Made by a program: the position numbers and the translations under genes | Notes under the pieces: generated by a model | What the model was told of the DNA's origin: nothing | What the model saw: the letters and a program-made list of their open reading frames with translations, nothing else | The model's database searches: none | Shown here: positions 48,460 to 57,032 of the stretch, one piece after another | How positions within the stretch are numbered: the stretch's first letter is position 1 | Layout: every line of letters starts with the position of its first letter | Source: Pseudomonas viridiflava | GTDB lineage: Bacteria; Pseudomonadota; Gammaproteobacteria; Pseudomonadales; Pseudomonadaceae | Assembly (NCBI GenBank): GCA_900596015.1 | Contig: UVIF01000002.1 | Coordinates: forward strand, 310,001 to 374,000 | Length of the DNA: 64,000 nt | Reading direction: 5' to 3'

Positions 48460-48571
48460 ATAGCTTGCAGCGTTAGTGCATATTTAATTCATCGGCACCG
48501 GCAAAAGCTTGGCGCCCCATTGCGAGTCACCGAATTCCCTTTCGCCGCCACCTTGTGAGCGGCTTTTTTTT
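48460..48571 (+). ncRNA. Candidate small RNA ending in a strong terminator
   Basis: A hairpin GCCGC-CAC-CTT-GTG-A-GCGGC at 48544-48563 followed by eight T (48564-48571) is a good rightward terminator. No rightward protein gene precedes it within 3 kb. The region 48315-48543 has no gene. The upstream part (GCAAAAGCTTGGCGCC..., ATTGCGAGTCACCGAATTCC) looks like a structured RNA and I considered the RgsA/P16 sRNA. The 5' end is not determined. Confidence 0.45.
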
Positions 48572-48624
48572 GCCTGCGATTCGGTGAGCAGGTGAACCAC
48601 GGCGCCGCCGTGGCTCACCTGGTT

Positions 48625-48966
48625 TCAGGCCTGCGGGCGCCGGACCTCGTGCTTCACGCCCCAGCCCTCGATTTCGCCTCCCAGAGGTTCGACCACAGCT
48701 TCGAAATCCTGCTCGAATTCACCGATACCACCGTAGGTCGCGTACATCAGCTTGCTCAACTCCAGGTGCCAGGCACCGTCGTCGCGCTCGCTTATCTGAG
48801 CATTGAGCGACTCGCCGCGAAACTTGCCGGCAGCCGTCCGCGCCCGGTCTTCATCGGGAAAGACCGCATAGAACTCGATAGGGTGAATGCGTGCGAAATC
48901 GAAACCGCCCTCTTTCATGCGGCGCAATACATTGCTGCTGATGTCTTCTTGATAGGTTGTGCTCAT
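48625..48966 (-). CDS. RraB-domain protein (regulator of ribonuclease E type)
   Basis: The 113-residue protein matches the RraB fold pattern: DFARIHPIEFYAVFPDEDRARTAA in the first half and GGIGEFEQDFEAVVEPLGGEIEGWG at the end. RraB in E. coli binds RNase E and modulates decay; whether this short Pseudomonas relative does so is not known. No partner gene adjoins it. Confidence 0.78.
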   Translation of the reverse strand: MSTTYQEDISSNVLRRMKEGGFDFARIHPIEFYAVFPDEDRARTAAGKFRGESLNAQISERDDGAWHLELSKLMYATYGGIGEFEQDFEAVVEPLGGEIEGWGVKHEVRRPQA

Positions 48967-49186
48967 GAATCGTCTCCCTCAGCAATAACGACGGATAGAC
49001 TTTCAGTACTTCCAGAACCTCCTCGGAACAAGGAATGGGTGCGGTGCAGCGTCGAGGACGCGGCGCCTGGAATCGAGCCTGTTGCAAGAAGCATGGTACG
49101 AAAACGAGCAGCAGGATCCGTGGGGACCCTACCCGCAGAGTAGCGCGAAGGCCGGGCCCGTGCCAATGGCCCGGATCAGGTGAAAT

Positions 49187-49423
49187 TCAAGCGACTTCGG
49201 TGATGGCGGTGATTTCCACGCTGTGCTGCGACTTGAGGGTCTTGGCAACCGGCGAGGCAACGTTGTCGGGAAGATTGACTTCATCCAGTCCGGCTGCAAC
49301 GGGGTACAGCCTGGAGCGAACGAGCGTTGCCGCCTCTTCGATCGACGGGCAGGTGTCAGCACGGATGGCCATGCTGTCCAGCACGCCATCCTTGTTGACG
49401 AAGCTGATTTTCCACTCTTTCAT
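49187..49423 (-). CDS. Conserved small Pseudomonas protein
   Basis: The 78-residue protein MKEWKISFVNKDGVLDSMAI... reads as a small beta-alpha fold (CPSIEEAATLVRSRLYPVAA, SVEITAITEVA). The gene is preceded by a clear ribosome site (GGAG on the minus strand). It resembles small uncharacterised proteins common in Pseudomonas. No signal peptide. Function unknown. Confidence 0.65.
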   Translation of the reverse strand: MKEWKISFVNKDGVLDSMAIRADTCPSIEEAATLVRSRLYPVAAGLDEVNLPDNVASPVAKTLKSQHSVEITAITEVA

Positions 49424-49562
49424 CGGTGTACATCTCCTCGACGGAATTCAGGCAGGAATCTGCTTGATACGCTCACTCAACGTTGACTCGCAGCGGCGGG
49501 GATTCGTTCCAGACGGTGGATTGCCGGAGGTGTGCCGACCCGGCGCCGACACGGCCATGAAA

Positions 49563-49582
49563 AAAGGCCCCGAAGGGCCTTT
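49563..49582. terminator. Terminator after the LTA-synthase-like gene
   Basis: AAAGGCCC (49563-49570) and GGGCCTTT (49575-49582) form a stem with loop CGAA. A/T tracts on both sides make it usable in both directions. It lies 18 bp after the stop of the leftward gene. Confidence 0.8.
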
Positions 49583-49599
49583 TACAGTACACCAGGTAC

Positions 49600-51687
49600 T
49601 TACTCCTGCTTGCTCTCCACCGCACCTGCGGTGTTGTCCAGCAGGCTCTTGGTCGCGGTCTGGATGAACGAGTCCAGCTTCGCCCGCAATTGCGGCACAT
49701 CGTCGGCGTCGGGGATCAGCTGGGCGTCGAATTCACGGCCCAACTGATAACGATACAGCCGCGTGTCCATGTCACGGGGCTCGACCAGAATGCGGTCGCC
49801 CTTGATGATCGCCACGGTCTGCTCGCTGCCCGAAGGCTTGATCACGGCGAAGCCGGGGTCCCCGGCAGGCAGGTTGAGCAGGTCGCGCCCCCAGCACTGG
49901 TGCTGGCTGGCGCCACCCAGGCGACCCATGATGGTCGGCACCACATCGGGCTGCGAGCCGACGGTGTGGTTGACCTTGCCGAATTTCTCCTGGATGCCCG
50001 GCCCGACCAGCAGCAACGGTACGTTGAAGCGGCCCAGGTCCATCTCGGTGATCTGCTTCTGGTTACCGAAGCCATGGTCGCCCAGCACGATGAACAGGGT
50101 TTCCTTGAAGTACGGCTCCTTGCGGGCCTTCTCGAAGAACTGGCCCAGGGCCCAGTCCGAGTAGCGCATGGCGGTCAGGTGCAGGTCCAGGCTGCCGCGC
50201 CCGGTCACCTTGTCGACTGGCAGATCGGCCGGCAAGGCGTAGGGCACGTGGTTGGACAGGGTCTGCAGCAGTGCGTAGAACGGCTTGCCAGCAGCGCCGC
50301 GCTTGGCCAGTTCTTCGTTGCCGCGGTCGAACATGTCCTGGTCGGACACGCCCCAGGTCGGATCGGAGAACACTGGATTGACGAAGTCGTTGCGACCGAT
50401 GAACGTGGTCATGCCCTGGTTGCTGAAGAACCCGGACTGATTGTCCCAGGCAAAGTCGCCGTTGTAGACATACACGTCGTCGTAACCGCGAGCGGCGCTG
50501 AGCATCTCCGGCAGGCCGGAGAGCTTGTGGCTGCCTTCTGGGGTCTGCATCAGGTATTCGAAGCCCGGCAGGTTGGGGAAGCAACCCATGGTGGCGAACA
50601 TGCCTTGATGGGTGTGGGTACCGCTGGAGAAGAAGTGATCGAACAGCAGCCCTTCCTGGGCCAGCTTGTCGAAGTACGGCGTGATGCCGCCCTCGGCGCC
50701 CAACGCGCCCACCGAATGACCGGCAAAGCTCTCCATCAGGATCACCACCACGTTCTTGATCGGCAGGGTATTGGCCTGAGGCGGCTGGAAGTTGCGGCGC
50801 ACCGCGGCGGTGTCGCTGTCCACCAGCGTGTCGTGGGGGGTCAGCAGCATTTCACGGACGGCGCTTTGCGCTTCGTCCTGCGGCAGAGTCGCCTTCCAGA
50901 TATTGTCGCGGTCTTCGGACATGCGGCTTTTCGCGGCGGCGATCAGCGTCAGCGAGCCGTTGAGGCCCAGCTGGTTGGCAAAGTTCGAGTCGGTGGTGTA
51001 GGCGTCGCCCCAGCGCAGCGGCGGGCCTTGGCGCAAGGTGCCGCGCGCGGCCACCACGGCAATCAGCAGAATGACCACGAATACACCAGCGCGCGCATAC
51101 CAAGGCGCCACCGGCTTGCCGACGCTGACCGCCGTGGCAACGCGCGGACGGGTCAGGCGGTCGAAGCCCTTGAACACCAGGCTCAGCAGCCAGGTCACGA
51201 AGACCCAGGCCAGCAGATAGCGCACCACTGGATAGCCATACCAGATCATGCTCAGGACGGTCTTGGGATCTTCCTTCACGTACTGGAACACCAGCCCGTT
51301 GAGGCGCTGGTGAAACTCGCGGTAGAAGTCCATCTCCATCAGGCCGCACAGCAGCACCACGCTGGACACTATCGTCAGCCAGGCCCGGAACAGCCCGCGC
51401 CAGCGCATGGCGCGAGCGCTGAGCACCGCCAGCAGCAATGGAATCAGCAGGTACACCACCAGGCGCAGGTCGAAGCGCAAGCCATTGAAGAAAGCTTCGA
51501 CGAAGGTGCTGGCAGGCGTATCACCGATCATCTCGCGGTTGTACATCAGCAAGGCCAGGCGCAATCCGCTGAGCATCAGCATGATTGCCAGGCCGCTGAG
51601 CAGCGTATAAGCCAGGTGCGATTTGACGGTCGGTTGCAGTGCGCCGCGCGCGGCCTGCTTTTGACTCAAGGCGTCCGGAGTAGCCAT
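49600..51687 (-). CDS. LTA-synthase-family membrane sulfatase/phosphoglycerol transferase
   Basis: The 695-residue protein has five N-terminal membrane helices within about 20-215 and then a periplasmic alkaline-phosphatase/sulfatase-type domain. It contains VVVILMESFAGHSVGALG (metal-binding Glu), the nucleophile region FSSGTHTHQGMFATMGC, and LFIVLGDHGFGNQK with Asp-His metal ligands. Relatives transfer glycerol phosphate (LtaS, OpgB/MdoB) or phosphoethanolamine. In Pseudomonas a periplasmic glucan or lipid acceptor is likely, but unproven. Confidence 0.9.
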   Translation of the reverse strand: MATPDALSQKQAARGALQPTVKSHLAYTLLSGLAIMLMLSGLRLALLMYNREMIGDTPASTFVEAFFNGLRFDLRLVVYLLIPLLLAVLSARAMRWRGLFRAWLTIVSSVVLLCGLMEMDFYREFHQRLNGLVFQYVKEDPKTVLSMIWYGYPVVRYLLAWVFVTWLLSLVFKGFDRLTRPRVATAVSVGKPVAPWYARAGVFVVILLIAVVAARGTLRQGPPLRWGDAYTTDSNFANQLGLNGSLTLIAAAKSRMSEDRDNIWKATLPQDEAQSAVREMLLTPHDTLVDSDTAAVRRNFQPPQANTLPIKNVVVILMESFAGHSVGALGAEGGITPYFDKLAQEGLLFDHFFSSGTHTHQGMFATMGCFPNLPGFEYLMQTPEGSHKLSGLPEMLSAARGYDDVYVYNGDFAWDNQSGFFSNQGMTTFIGRNDFVNPVFSDPTWGVSDQDMFDRGNEELAKRGAAGKPFYALLQTLSNHVPYALPADLPVDKVTGRGSLDLHLTAMRYSDWALGQFFEKARKEPYFKETLFIVLGDHGFGNQKQITEMDLGRFNVPLLLVGPGIQEKFGKVNHTVGSQPDVVPTIMGRLGGASQHQCWGRDLLNLPAGDPGFAVIKPSGSEQTVAIIKGDRILVEPRDMDTRLYRYQLGREFDAQLIPDADDVPQLRAKLDSFIQTATKSLLDNTAGAVESKQE

Positions 51688-51887
51688 GTGTGGGAAAGGT
51701 CCGTTGAGGTCTGTCGGTTAGGGTCTATGGGTGATGCGAAGGTGAAATCTGGGCGCGGATTGTCCGTGAAGACAGGTGAAAATTCCGTTCAGATTCTTTG
51801 CTGCGGCCGCGAAACGGCGGTCGGGCCGAGGATGATACGTCGGCAGAGCTGGCAGGTCGAACCCGTTGCAGGTTCGACCTGTTGCAT

Positions 51888-52079
51888 TCAGACCCGTACG
51901 TTGCCGCGTGGACCGGCAATGGCCCAGATGATCAGGCCCAATACCGGCAGCAGGATGATCAGCAGTACCCACAGGACCTTGGCCCCGGTCGAGGCACCAC
52001 TCTTGATGACGTTGATGACCGCCCAGATGTCCAGCGCGAGGATGATCAGGCCGATCAGGCTATTGAAAGTGGAACCCAT
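51888..52079 (-). CDS. Small membrane protein with PLDc_N domain
   Basis: The start at 52079 (MGSTFNSLIGLIILALDIWA) follows AGGAG, giving 63 residues. Two hydrophobic helices with ASTGAKVLWVLLIILLPVLG between and at the second, and the C-terminal GLIIWAIAGPRGN, match the phospholipase D-nuclease N-terminal (PLDc_N) family of small membrane proteins. Function unknown. Confidence 0.85.
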   Translation of the reverse strand: MGSTFNSLIGLIILALDIWAVINVIKSGASTGAKVLWVLLIILLPVLGLIIWAIAGPRGNVRV

Positions 52080-52169
52080 GTGATACTCCTTGTGGATGGC
52101 ATGCATCAACTAGGATAGCGGCGTGTCGCAGGGGTTCCGTGGCAACCGAGCGAAAGCTGGAACAAGCGT

Positions 52170-52700
52170 TCAGACATGCACTGCGACGCGCAATGCCTCC
52201 AGTGCCGGTACCGCCACGATGTGCAATTGGGCGCCCAGCGCCATCACCCGATCAACGTCCTTGCCGTACACCAGCACCATCTGCAGTTCGTCGTCCAGTG
52301 GCTGGCTGAAGTTGAACAGCACGTAGCCGCCCTCTTCCTTGCTCATGGCTCCCAGTTGCACCTGGATACGATTGAGCGCGGTCAGCGCCTCGACCTTGTT
52401 CAACTGTTTGGGCTTGATATTGAAGGTCACATCGGGCCCGAAGGAGTCGATGATCTGCTGCAGCAGCTCGGGGTAGGTGTCGGCCTGGAAAATGACCGTG
52501 TCGGGCAGGCTGCCCACCACCACCCATTCGCCCAGCGGGATGGCAAAGCTGTCGTCGTAGTTGATATCGGGGTTGGCGGCCAGGAAGGCCTGGGGATCGG
52601 CGTAGGCCTGGGCGGCCTCATCGGCAATGCGTTCGATGTCTTCATCGCGCATGCAGCCCGAACCGATTTTACCGATGAGTTCGACAAGTGACTGTTTCAT
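52170..52700 (-). CDS. Hypothetical soluble protein
   Basis: The 176-residue acidic protein (MKQSLVELIGKIGSGCMRDE...) has no signal peptide or membrane segment. It looks alpha/beta (EWVVVGSLPDTVIFQADTYP, LQMVLVYGKDVDRVMALGAQ). I do not recognise a family with certainty. It lies in a run of leftward small genes, 63 bp downstream of the ankyrin gene. Confidence 0.7.
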   Translation of the reverse strand: MKQSLVELIGKIGSGCMRDEDIERIADEAAQAYADPQAFLAANPDINYDDSFAIPLGEWVVVGSLPDTVIFQADTYPELLQQIIDSFGPDVTFNIKPKQLNKVEALTALNRIQVQLGAMSKEEGGYVLFNFSQPLDDELQMVLVYGKDVDRVMALGAQLHIVAVPALEALRVAVHV

Positions 52701-52763
52701 GAGGCAACCCCTGCGGCGCTGGAAAAAGGCCGCAAGGATAGCCGCAATTCAGCCAGGCGGGTA

Positions 52764-53285
52764 TCAGGCCGCCAGGTTCTGCAACTGTTCGATGGTCAGA
52801 GTGGCGCCCATGGCACGCGCGGCGCCCAGGGCAGTGATGCCTTGTGCGTCCATTGCGTTCGGGTTGGCACCCTGCGCCAGCAGATACTCGACCATCTCCG
52901 TGCGATTGAACATCGCGGCCATCATCAGCGCGGTCCGGCCATCGGCCGATGCACCATCGACCGGGGCACCCTGCTCGATCAGCAACTGCACCATGGGCAG
53001 GTTGCCTTTGAAAGCGGCGCCAGCCATGGGCAGTTGATTCTTGTCGTTGGCAATCAACGGATCGGCTTTGTATTGCAGCAGCGCGCGTGCCGCATCGAGG
53101 TGGCCGTGATAGGTCGCCAACATCAACAAGGTGTCGCCATTGTGATTGCGCAGATTGGGCGGCAGGCCCTTTTCGAGCAGGCGCTCGAGCATCTGCGCAT
53201 CGCCGTTGCGAGCGACGTCGAACACTTGTTCAGCGAACTCGGCGGCTTCTTCGTCGTTCATCTGGCGAGCTTCGGGTTGGGTCAT
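52764..53285 (-). CDS. Ankyrin repeat protein
   Basis: The start at 53285 (MTQPEARQMNDEEAAEFAEQ) follows AGGAGG, giving 173 residues. Four ankyrin repeats are visible: VARNGDAQMLERLLEKG, NGDTLLMLATYHGHLDAARA, NQLPMAGAAFKGNLPMVQLL and DGRTALMMAAMFNRTEMVEYL, plus a final half repeat. There is no signal peptide. Related Pseudomonas proteins accompany catalase or stress genes, but none is adjacent here. Confidence 0.92.
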   Translation of the reverse strand: MTQPEARQMNDEEAAEFAEQVFDVARNGDAQMLERLLEKGLPPNLRNHNGDTLLMLATYHGHLDAARALLQYKADPLIANDKNQLPMAGAAFKGNLPMVQLLIEQGAPVDGASADGRTALMMAAMFNRTEMVEYLLAQGANPNAMDAQGITALGAARAMGATLTIEQLQNLAA

Positions 53286-53644
53286 GGGAAAACCTCCTGG
53301 CAAATGGTTCACGGTAGGCAGTGTTCCCGCTGGGCTTCGAGCCTGCAACAGCGCCTGGCTATCGCCCCTGGAAGCGGGAATTTATTGGCGATTTGTGGTC
53401 ATAGACAGTAATGGCGAAGGAAAAAATCCGTCCTGCGCCTGTCATTCCCTCCGGGCGACTTACCGTCAGACCCACCACGCCGCGCAAAATGCAGCATGCC
53501 CGACGACCATTCATGCAAATTGCACGGAGCCCGAATTTTGCCTTATTCCCAAAGTGTTGATTTACAAGGTTTTTATATTTAACGAAACTTGGCACACTCG
53601 CTGCAACTACCTAGACATGCCTGCCAACTTGCTAGGAGCTGCAC
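53286..53644. promoter_or_regulatory. Divergent promoter region with possible sigma-54 site
   Basis: No gene is seen in these 359 bp. TTGGCACACTCGCTGCA at 53589-53605 has GG (53591-53592) and GC (53603-53604) 10 bp apart and the full TGGCAC of the -24 element, 40 bp before the DUF3509 gene. The -12 part (CTGC instead of TTGC) is one base off consensus. The stretch 53520-53585 is A/T-rich. Confidence 0.4.
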
Positions 53645-53923
53645 ATGAACTTCCTCCACGAAAAATTCGTTTCCGTTTTCTCCGAGTACGAAGTGACCAC
53701 CCAGCCGCGTCCGGATGGTGCTGTCCTGCTGACCCTGCGTGATACCGATGGCAAACAGATCAAACGCTCGATTTCCTATGCGCAACTGCACACCCCTGAG
53801 CAGCTGACCTGGGTCATCAGCGCGATCCGTCGCGACTTGGCCGGCGAAGCCAGCCAGCTGCCAGCAATCAACATGCTGCAAAGCCAGAACCGCTTCGCGC
53901 TGCCGACCTACCACTCGGCCTGA
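53645..53923 (+). CDS. DUF3509 family protein
   Basis: The 92-residue protein MNFLHEKFVSVFSEYEVTTQ... has the DUF3509 pattern: PRPDGAVLLTLRDTDGKQI, KRSISYAQLHTPEQLTWVIS and AIRRDLAGE. The family is essentially confined to Pseudomonas and is of unknown function. AGGAG precedes the ATG, and a strong terminator follows 85 bp later. Confidence 0.9.
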   Translation: MNFLHEKFVSVFSEYEVTTQPRPDGAVLLTLRDTDGKQIKRSISYAQLHTPEQLTWVISAIRRDLAGEASQLPAINMLQSQNRFALPTYHSA

Positions 53924-54007
53924 TCAGCGTAGGCTGATCTGCCCGGCAAGTGTTGCTCGGCACGTATTCGCTGGACCGCTGTTGCTTGACCTCTGTTTCT
54001 TCCAAAG

Positions 54008-54044
54008 CCCGATACCTGGCGCATCCTGGTATCGGGTTTTTTTT
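54008..54044 (+). terminator. Rho-independent terminator after DUF3509 gene
   Basis: CCCGATACC (54008-54016) pairs perfectly with GGTATCGGG (54028-54036), followed by eight T. Confidence 0.92.
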
Positions 54045-54063
54045 CGGCTCGGTAAAGGCCGGA

Positions 54064-54609
54064 TCAGTCGTCCAGCCCTGGAAACAGATCGTTTACAGGC
54101 TGCACCACGTACTCCGGGCACCAGCCGCGTGAGTCGGTGAGCACACGCAACGCAATCAGTCGCCCCCGCTCGCCCATGTCCAGCCAATGGGCCATGCCCG
54201 CCGGAACCACGACGCGATCATCGCGCTCGCACAGCAGCGCGTATACGTAACCCCCAACGTGCAGGTTCAACAGCGCGCGGCCCGCCAGCACGCACAGCAC
54301 CCATTCTCCGACAAGACTATGCTCGCGCAGCAGTTCGGCCTGTGTCGGGGTGTGTTGCACGTTGTTCTCGTCCAGGCTGAGCACGTCCACGCTCATGTAG
54401 CCACCTTGGGCCATCCAGGCGTCGACCTCGGCCCGGAAGCTCGCGACGACCTCCTCGGGGCTTGCCTCGAACGAGACGGGCAGCGTCGATCCGGCGCGGT
54501 CGAAGCGCACACCGAGCTCTGCCAGCGTAGCCGCAATGTCTTCGGTGTGGCTCAGCACCTTGTTAGGGATGTCTGCAGTGCTGTGGTGATAGACGCTCAG
54601 GCGACTCAT
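54064..54609 (-). CDS. Acireductone-dioxygenase-like cupin with altered metal site
   Basis: The 181-residue protein aligns along its whole length with acireductone dioxygenase (MtnD): SVYHHSTADIPNKVLSH, EDIAATLAELGVRF, YMSVDVLSLDE and VVVPAGMAHWLDMGE. The usual metal ligands are His-x-His-x3-Glu plus a late His. Here His97 and His141 remain, but the second His is Leu99 and the Glu position is Trp103 (Glu102 is next to it). It may bind metal differently or have lost the methionine-salvage activity. No other salvage gene is nearby. Confidence 0.75.
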   Translation of the reverse strand: MSRLSVYHHSTADIPNKVLSHTEDIAATLAELGVRFDRAGSTLPVSFEASPEEVVASFRAEVDAWMAQGGYMSVDVLSLDENNVQHTPTQAELLREHSLVGEWVLCVLAGRALLNLHVGGYVYALLCERDDRVVVPAGMAHWLDMGERGRLIALRVLTDSRGWCPEYVVQPVNDLFPGLDD

Positions 54610-54629
54610 GCAAATTCCTCGAATGGGTT

Positions 54630-55808
54630 TCAGTGACTGGCCACAGGTGGCAGATCATGGGGCGTGCGCCTGAGCATGATCAACGCGGCAGCGAACGCGG
54701 CGAGGCTGGCCAGGGCAAAGGTGCCGGCAGCGCCCAGGGATTGCCACAAGTAGCCTGAGTAGAGCGCCCCCAGGGCGCCGCCGACACCGGCCAGTGCGGC
54801 ATACAGGGCCTGCCCCTGACCCTGCTGATGGGCGCCGAAACTGCGCTGCACGAAATGGATCGCCGCCGCATGGAAGCTGCCGAAGGTGGCGGCGTGCATC
54901 AGCTGCGCCAGCACCAGCAGCCACAGGTGTTCGGCGAAACTGCCCAGCAGCAACCAGCGTACAGCCGCCAGGAGGAAACTGGCGATGAGCACATGGCGCA
55001 AGGAAAAGCGCGCCAGAATCCGGCTCATGGCCAGGAACATCAACACCTCGGCCACCACCCCAACTGCCCACAGCATGCCGATCACCGCACGGCTGTACCC
55101 CAGCTGCTCCAGGTGCAGGGTCAGAAACGTGTAGTACGGGCCGTGGCTCAGCTGCATCAGGCCCACACACCCATAGAACGCCAATACGCCGGGGCGAACC
55201 AGCTGTTTCATGAAGCCCTCCCCCGTCGTGCGCCGAGTGCCCTCGCCGGCAGGTACATCCGGTACCCACGCACTCGCCACGACGATACCGGCCATGATCA
55301 ACAGCAGCGCGTACGGATAGGCATCCAGGCTCAAGCTCTCGAATACCCGGCCCAGGCCCACCACGGCCAGAATGAAGCCAATCGAGCCCCATAGGCGGAC
55401 CTGGCTGTAACGTGCGGTTTGCCCCTGCAGGTGTGCCAGCGTCAAGGTTTCGAATTGTGGCAGTACCGCGTGCCAGAAGAACGCGTGCAGGGCCATGACC
55501 ATTGCCAGCCAGGCGTAGCCGGTGTCCACCAGGATCAGGGAAAAACTGGCCAGGGTGCAGACCGCGCCGATGCGCACGATGGCCAGGCGTCGACCGGTGT
55601 GGTCGCCCAGCCAGCCCCAGAGGTTGGGCGCCACGCAGCGCATGAGCATGGGAATCGCCACCAGCTCGCCGATGCGCGCGCTGTCGAAGCCCAGATGGTG
55701 GAAGTACAGCGCCAGGAACGGCGCCGTCGACCCGAGCAAGGCAAAATAGAACAGGTAGAAGGTGGACAGCCGCCAATACGGGACCGAATGCCCCGCCGGC
55801 GGCGGCAC
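54630..55808 (-). CDS. MFS transporter, HcaT/phenylpropionate permease-like
   Basis: It has twelve membrane helices beginning PYWRLSTFYLFYFALLGSTAPFLALYF, the MFS_1-like/HcaT pattern. NLWGWLGDHTGRRLAI is the loop 2-3 motif and RLWGSIGFILAVVGLG lies in helix 5. The start is uncertain: a GTG at 55808 just after the aroC stop gives 392 residues, a TTG at 55817 overlaps it, and there is no clear ribosome site. It is probably translated from aroC mRNA by coupling. The substrate (aromatic acid or nucleoside-like) is unknown. Confidence 0.85.
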   Translation of the reverse strand: MPPPAGHSVPYWRLSTFYLFYFALLGSTAPFLALYFHHLGFDSARIGELVAIPMLMRCVAPNLWGWLGDHTGRRLAIVRIGAVCTLASFSLILVDTGYAWLAMVMALHAFFWHAVLPQFETLTLAHLQGQTARYSQVRLWGSIGFILAVVGLGRVFESLSLDAYPYALLLIMAGIVVASAWVPDVPAGEGTRRTTGEGFMKQLVRPGVLAFYGCVGLMQLSHGPYYTFLTLHLEQLGYSRAVIGMLWAVGVVAEVLMFLAMSRILARFSLRHVLIASFLLAAVRWLLLGSFAEHLWLLVLAQLMHAATFGSFHAAAIHFVQRSFGAHQQGQGQALYAALAGVGGALGALYSGYLWQSLGAAGTFALASLAAFAAALIMLRRTPHDLPPVASH

Positions 55809-55813
55809 CGCGC

Positions 55814-56905
55814 TCAAAGCTGGCCCAGTACCGGGGTGTCGACCTTGACCTCGGCATTCTGCCCGCGATGGCGCAGCAGGTGGTCCATCAACACGATGGC
55901 CATCATGGCTTCGGCGATGGGCGTAGCACGAATCCCCACGCACGGGTCATGGCGGCCCTTGGTGATGACGTCCGCCGGCTGGCCGTGGACGTCGATCGAG
56001 CGGCCCGGCGTAGTGATGCTGGACGTTGGCTTGAGGGCCAGGTGAGCGACGATCGGCTGGCCCGAGGAAATGCCACCCAGCACCCCCCCCGCGTGGTTGC
56101 TGAGGAACCCTTCGGGCGTCATCTCGTCGCGGTGCTCGGTGCCGCGCTGGGCAACGCAGGCGAAACCGGCGCCGATTTCCACGCCCTTGACCGCGTTGAT
56201 GCTCATCAAGGCATGGGCCAGCTCGGCGTCCAGGCGGTCGAAGATCGGCTCGCCCAGGCCCGGCATGACGCCTTCGGCCACCACGGTGATCTTGGCGCCG
56301 ACCGAATCCTGGTCGCGGCGCAGCTGGTCCATATAGGCCTCCAGCTCCGGGACCTTGTCCGGATCGGGGCTGAAGAAGGCATTGTCTTCGACGCCGTCCC
56401 AGCTTTTGAAAGCAATCGGGATCGGGCCCAGCTGGCTCATGTAGCCGCGGATCTGGATGCCCTGGGTGGCCAGGTACTTCTTGGCGATCGCGCCTGCGGC
56501 CACGCGCATGGCCGTTTCACGCGCCGAACTGCGACCACCGCCACGGTAGTCGCGCTCGCCGTACTTGTGATGGTAGGTGTAGTCGGCGTGGGCCGGGCGA
56601 AACAGATCCTTGATCGCCGAGTAGTCCTTGGATTTCTGATCGGTGTTGCGAATCAGCAGGCCGATCGAGGTACCGGTGGTACGCCCTTCGAACACCCCGG
56701 AGAGAATCTCGACCTCATCGGGTTCCTGACGCTGGGTGGTGTGCCGGCTGGTGCCCGGCTTGCGTCGATCAAGGTCGCGCTGCAGGTCGTCCACGGAAAT
56801 TGCCAGCCCTGGCGGACAGCCGTCGACGATGGCGACCAGCGCCGGGCCATGGCTTTCGCCAGCGGTGGTGACAGTGAACAGCTTGCCGAAGGTATTGCCG
56901 GACAT
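55814..56905 (-). CDS. aroC: Chorismate synthase
   Basis: The 363-residue enzyme catalyses the last step of the shikimate pathway, 5-enolpyruvylshikimate-3-phosphate to chorismate, using reduced FMN without net redox change. Signatures are [18 protein letters not shown] near the N-terminus, [29 protein letters not shown]-type residues at about 105-133 (with the active-site His), and [21 protein letters not shown]. The C-terminus FSx is LGQL. All expected motifs are intact. The MFS gene follows directly. Confidence 0.97.
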   Translation of the reverse strand: MSGNTFGKLFTVTTAGESHGPALVAIVDGCPPGLAISVDDLQRDLDRRKPGTSRHTTQRQEPDEVEILSGVFEGRTTGTSIGLLIRNTDQKSKDYSAIKDLFRPAHADYTYHHKYGERDYRGGGRSSARETAMRVAAGAIAKKYLATQGIQIRGYMSQLGPIPIAFKSWDGVEDNAFFSPDPDKVPELEAYMDQLRRDQDSVGAKITVVAEGVMPGLGEPIFDRLDAELAHALMSINAVKGVEIGAGFACVAQRGTEHRDEMTPEGFLSNHAGGVLGGISSGQPIVAHLALKPTSSITTPGRSIDVHGQPADVITKGRHDPCVGIRATPIAEAMMAIVLMDHLLRHRGQNAEVKVDTPVLGQL

Positions 56906-57032
56906 GCAGGGCGCTCCGCGAAATCAACCGAATCAGACAGAGCGCCAGTATACGCAGGGTCGACGGCCAGTTCATCCCTGAACCTTAGCCAGACGCCCCA
57001 GTCCAAAGCGCACTTCCCTTGATAGTGGCTCG

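Noticed and set aside
49690-52083. 797-residue open frame on the plus strand
   Set aside because: It lies antisense to the LTA-synthase-like gene. Its composition (rich in Gln, His, Val, Ala) is typical of the shadow of a high-GC gene.
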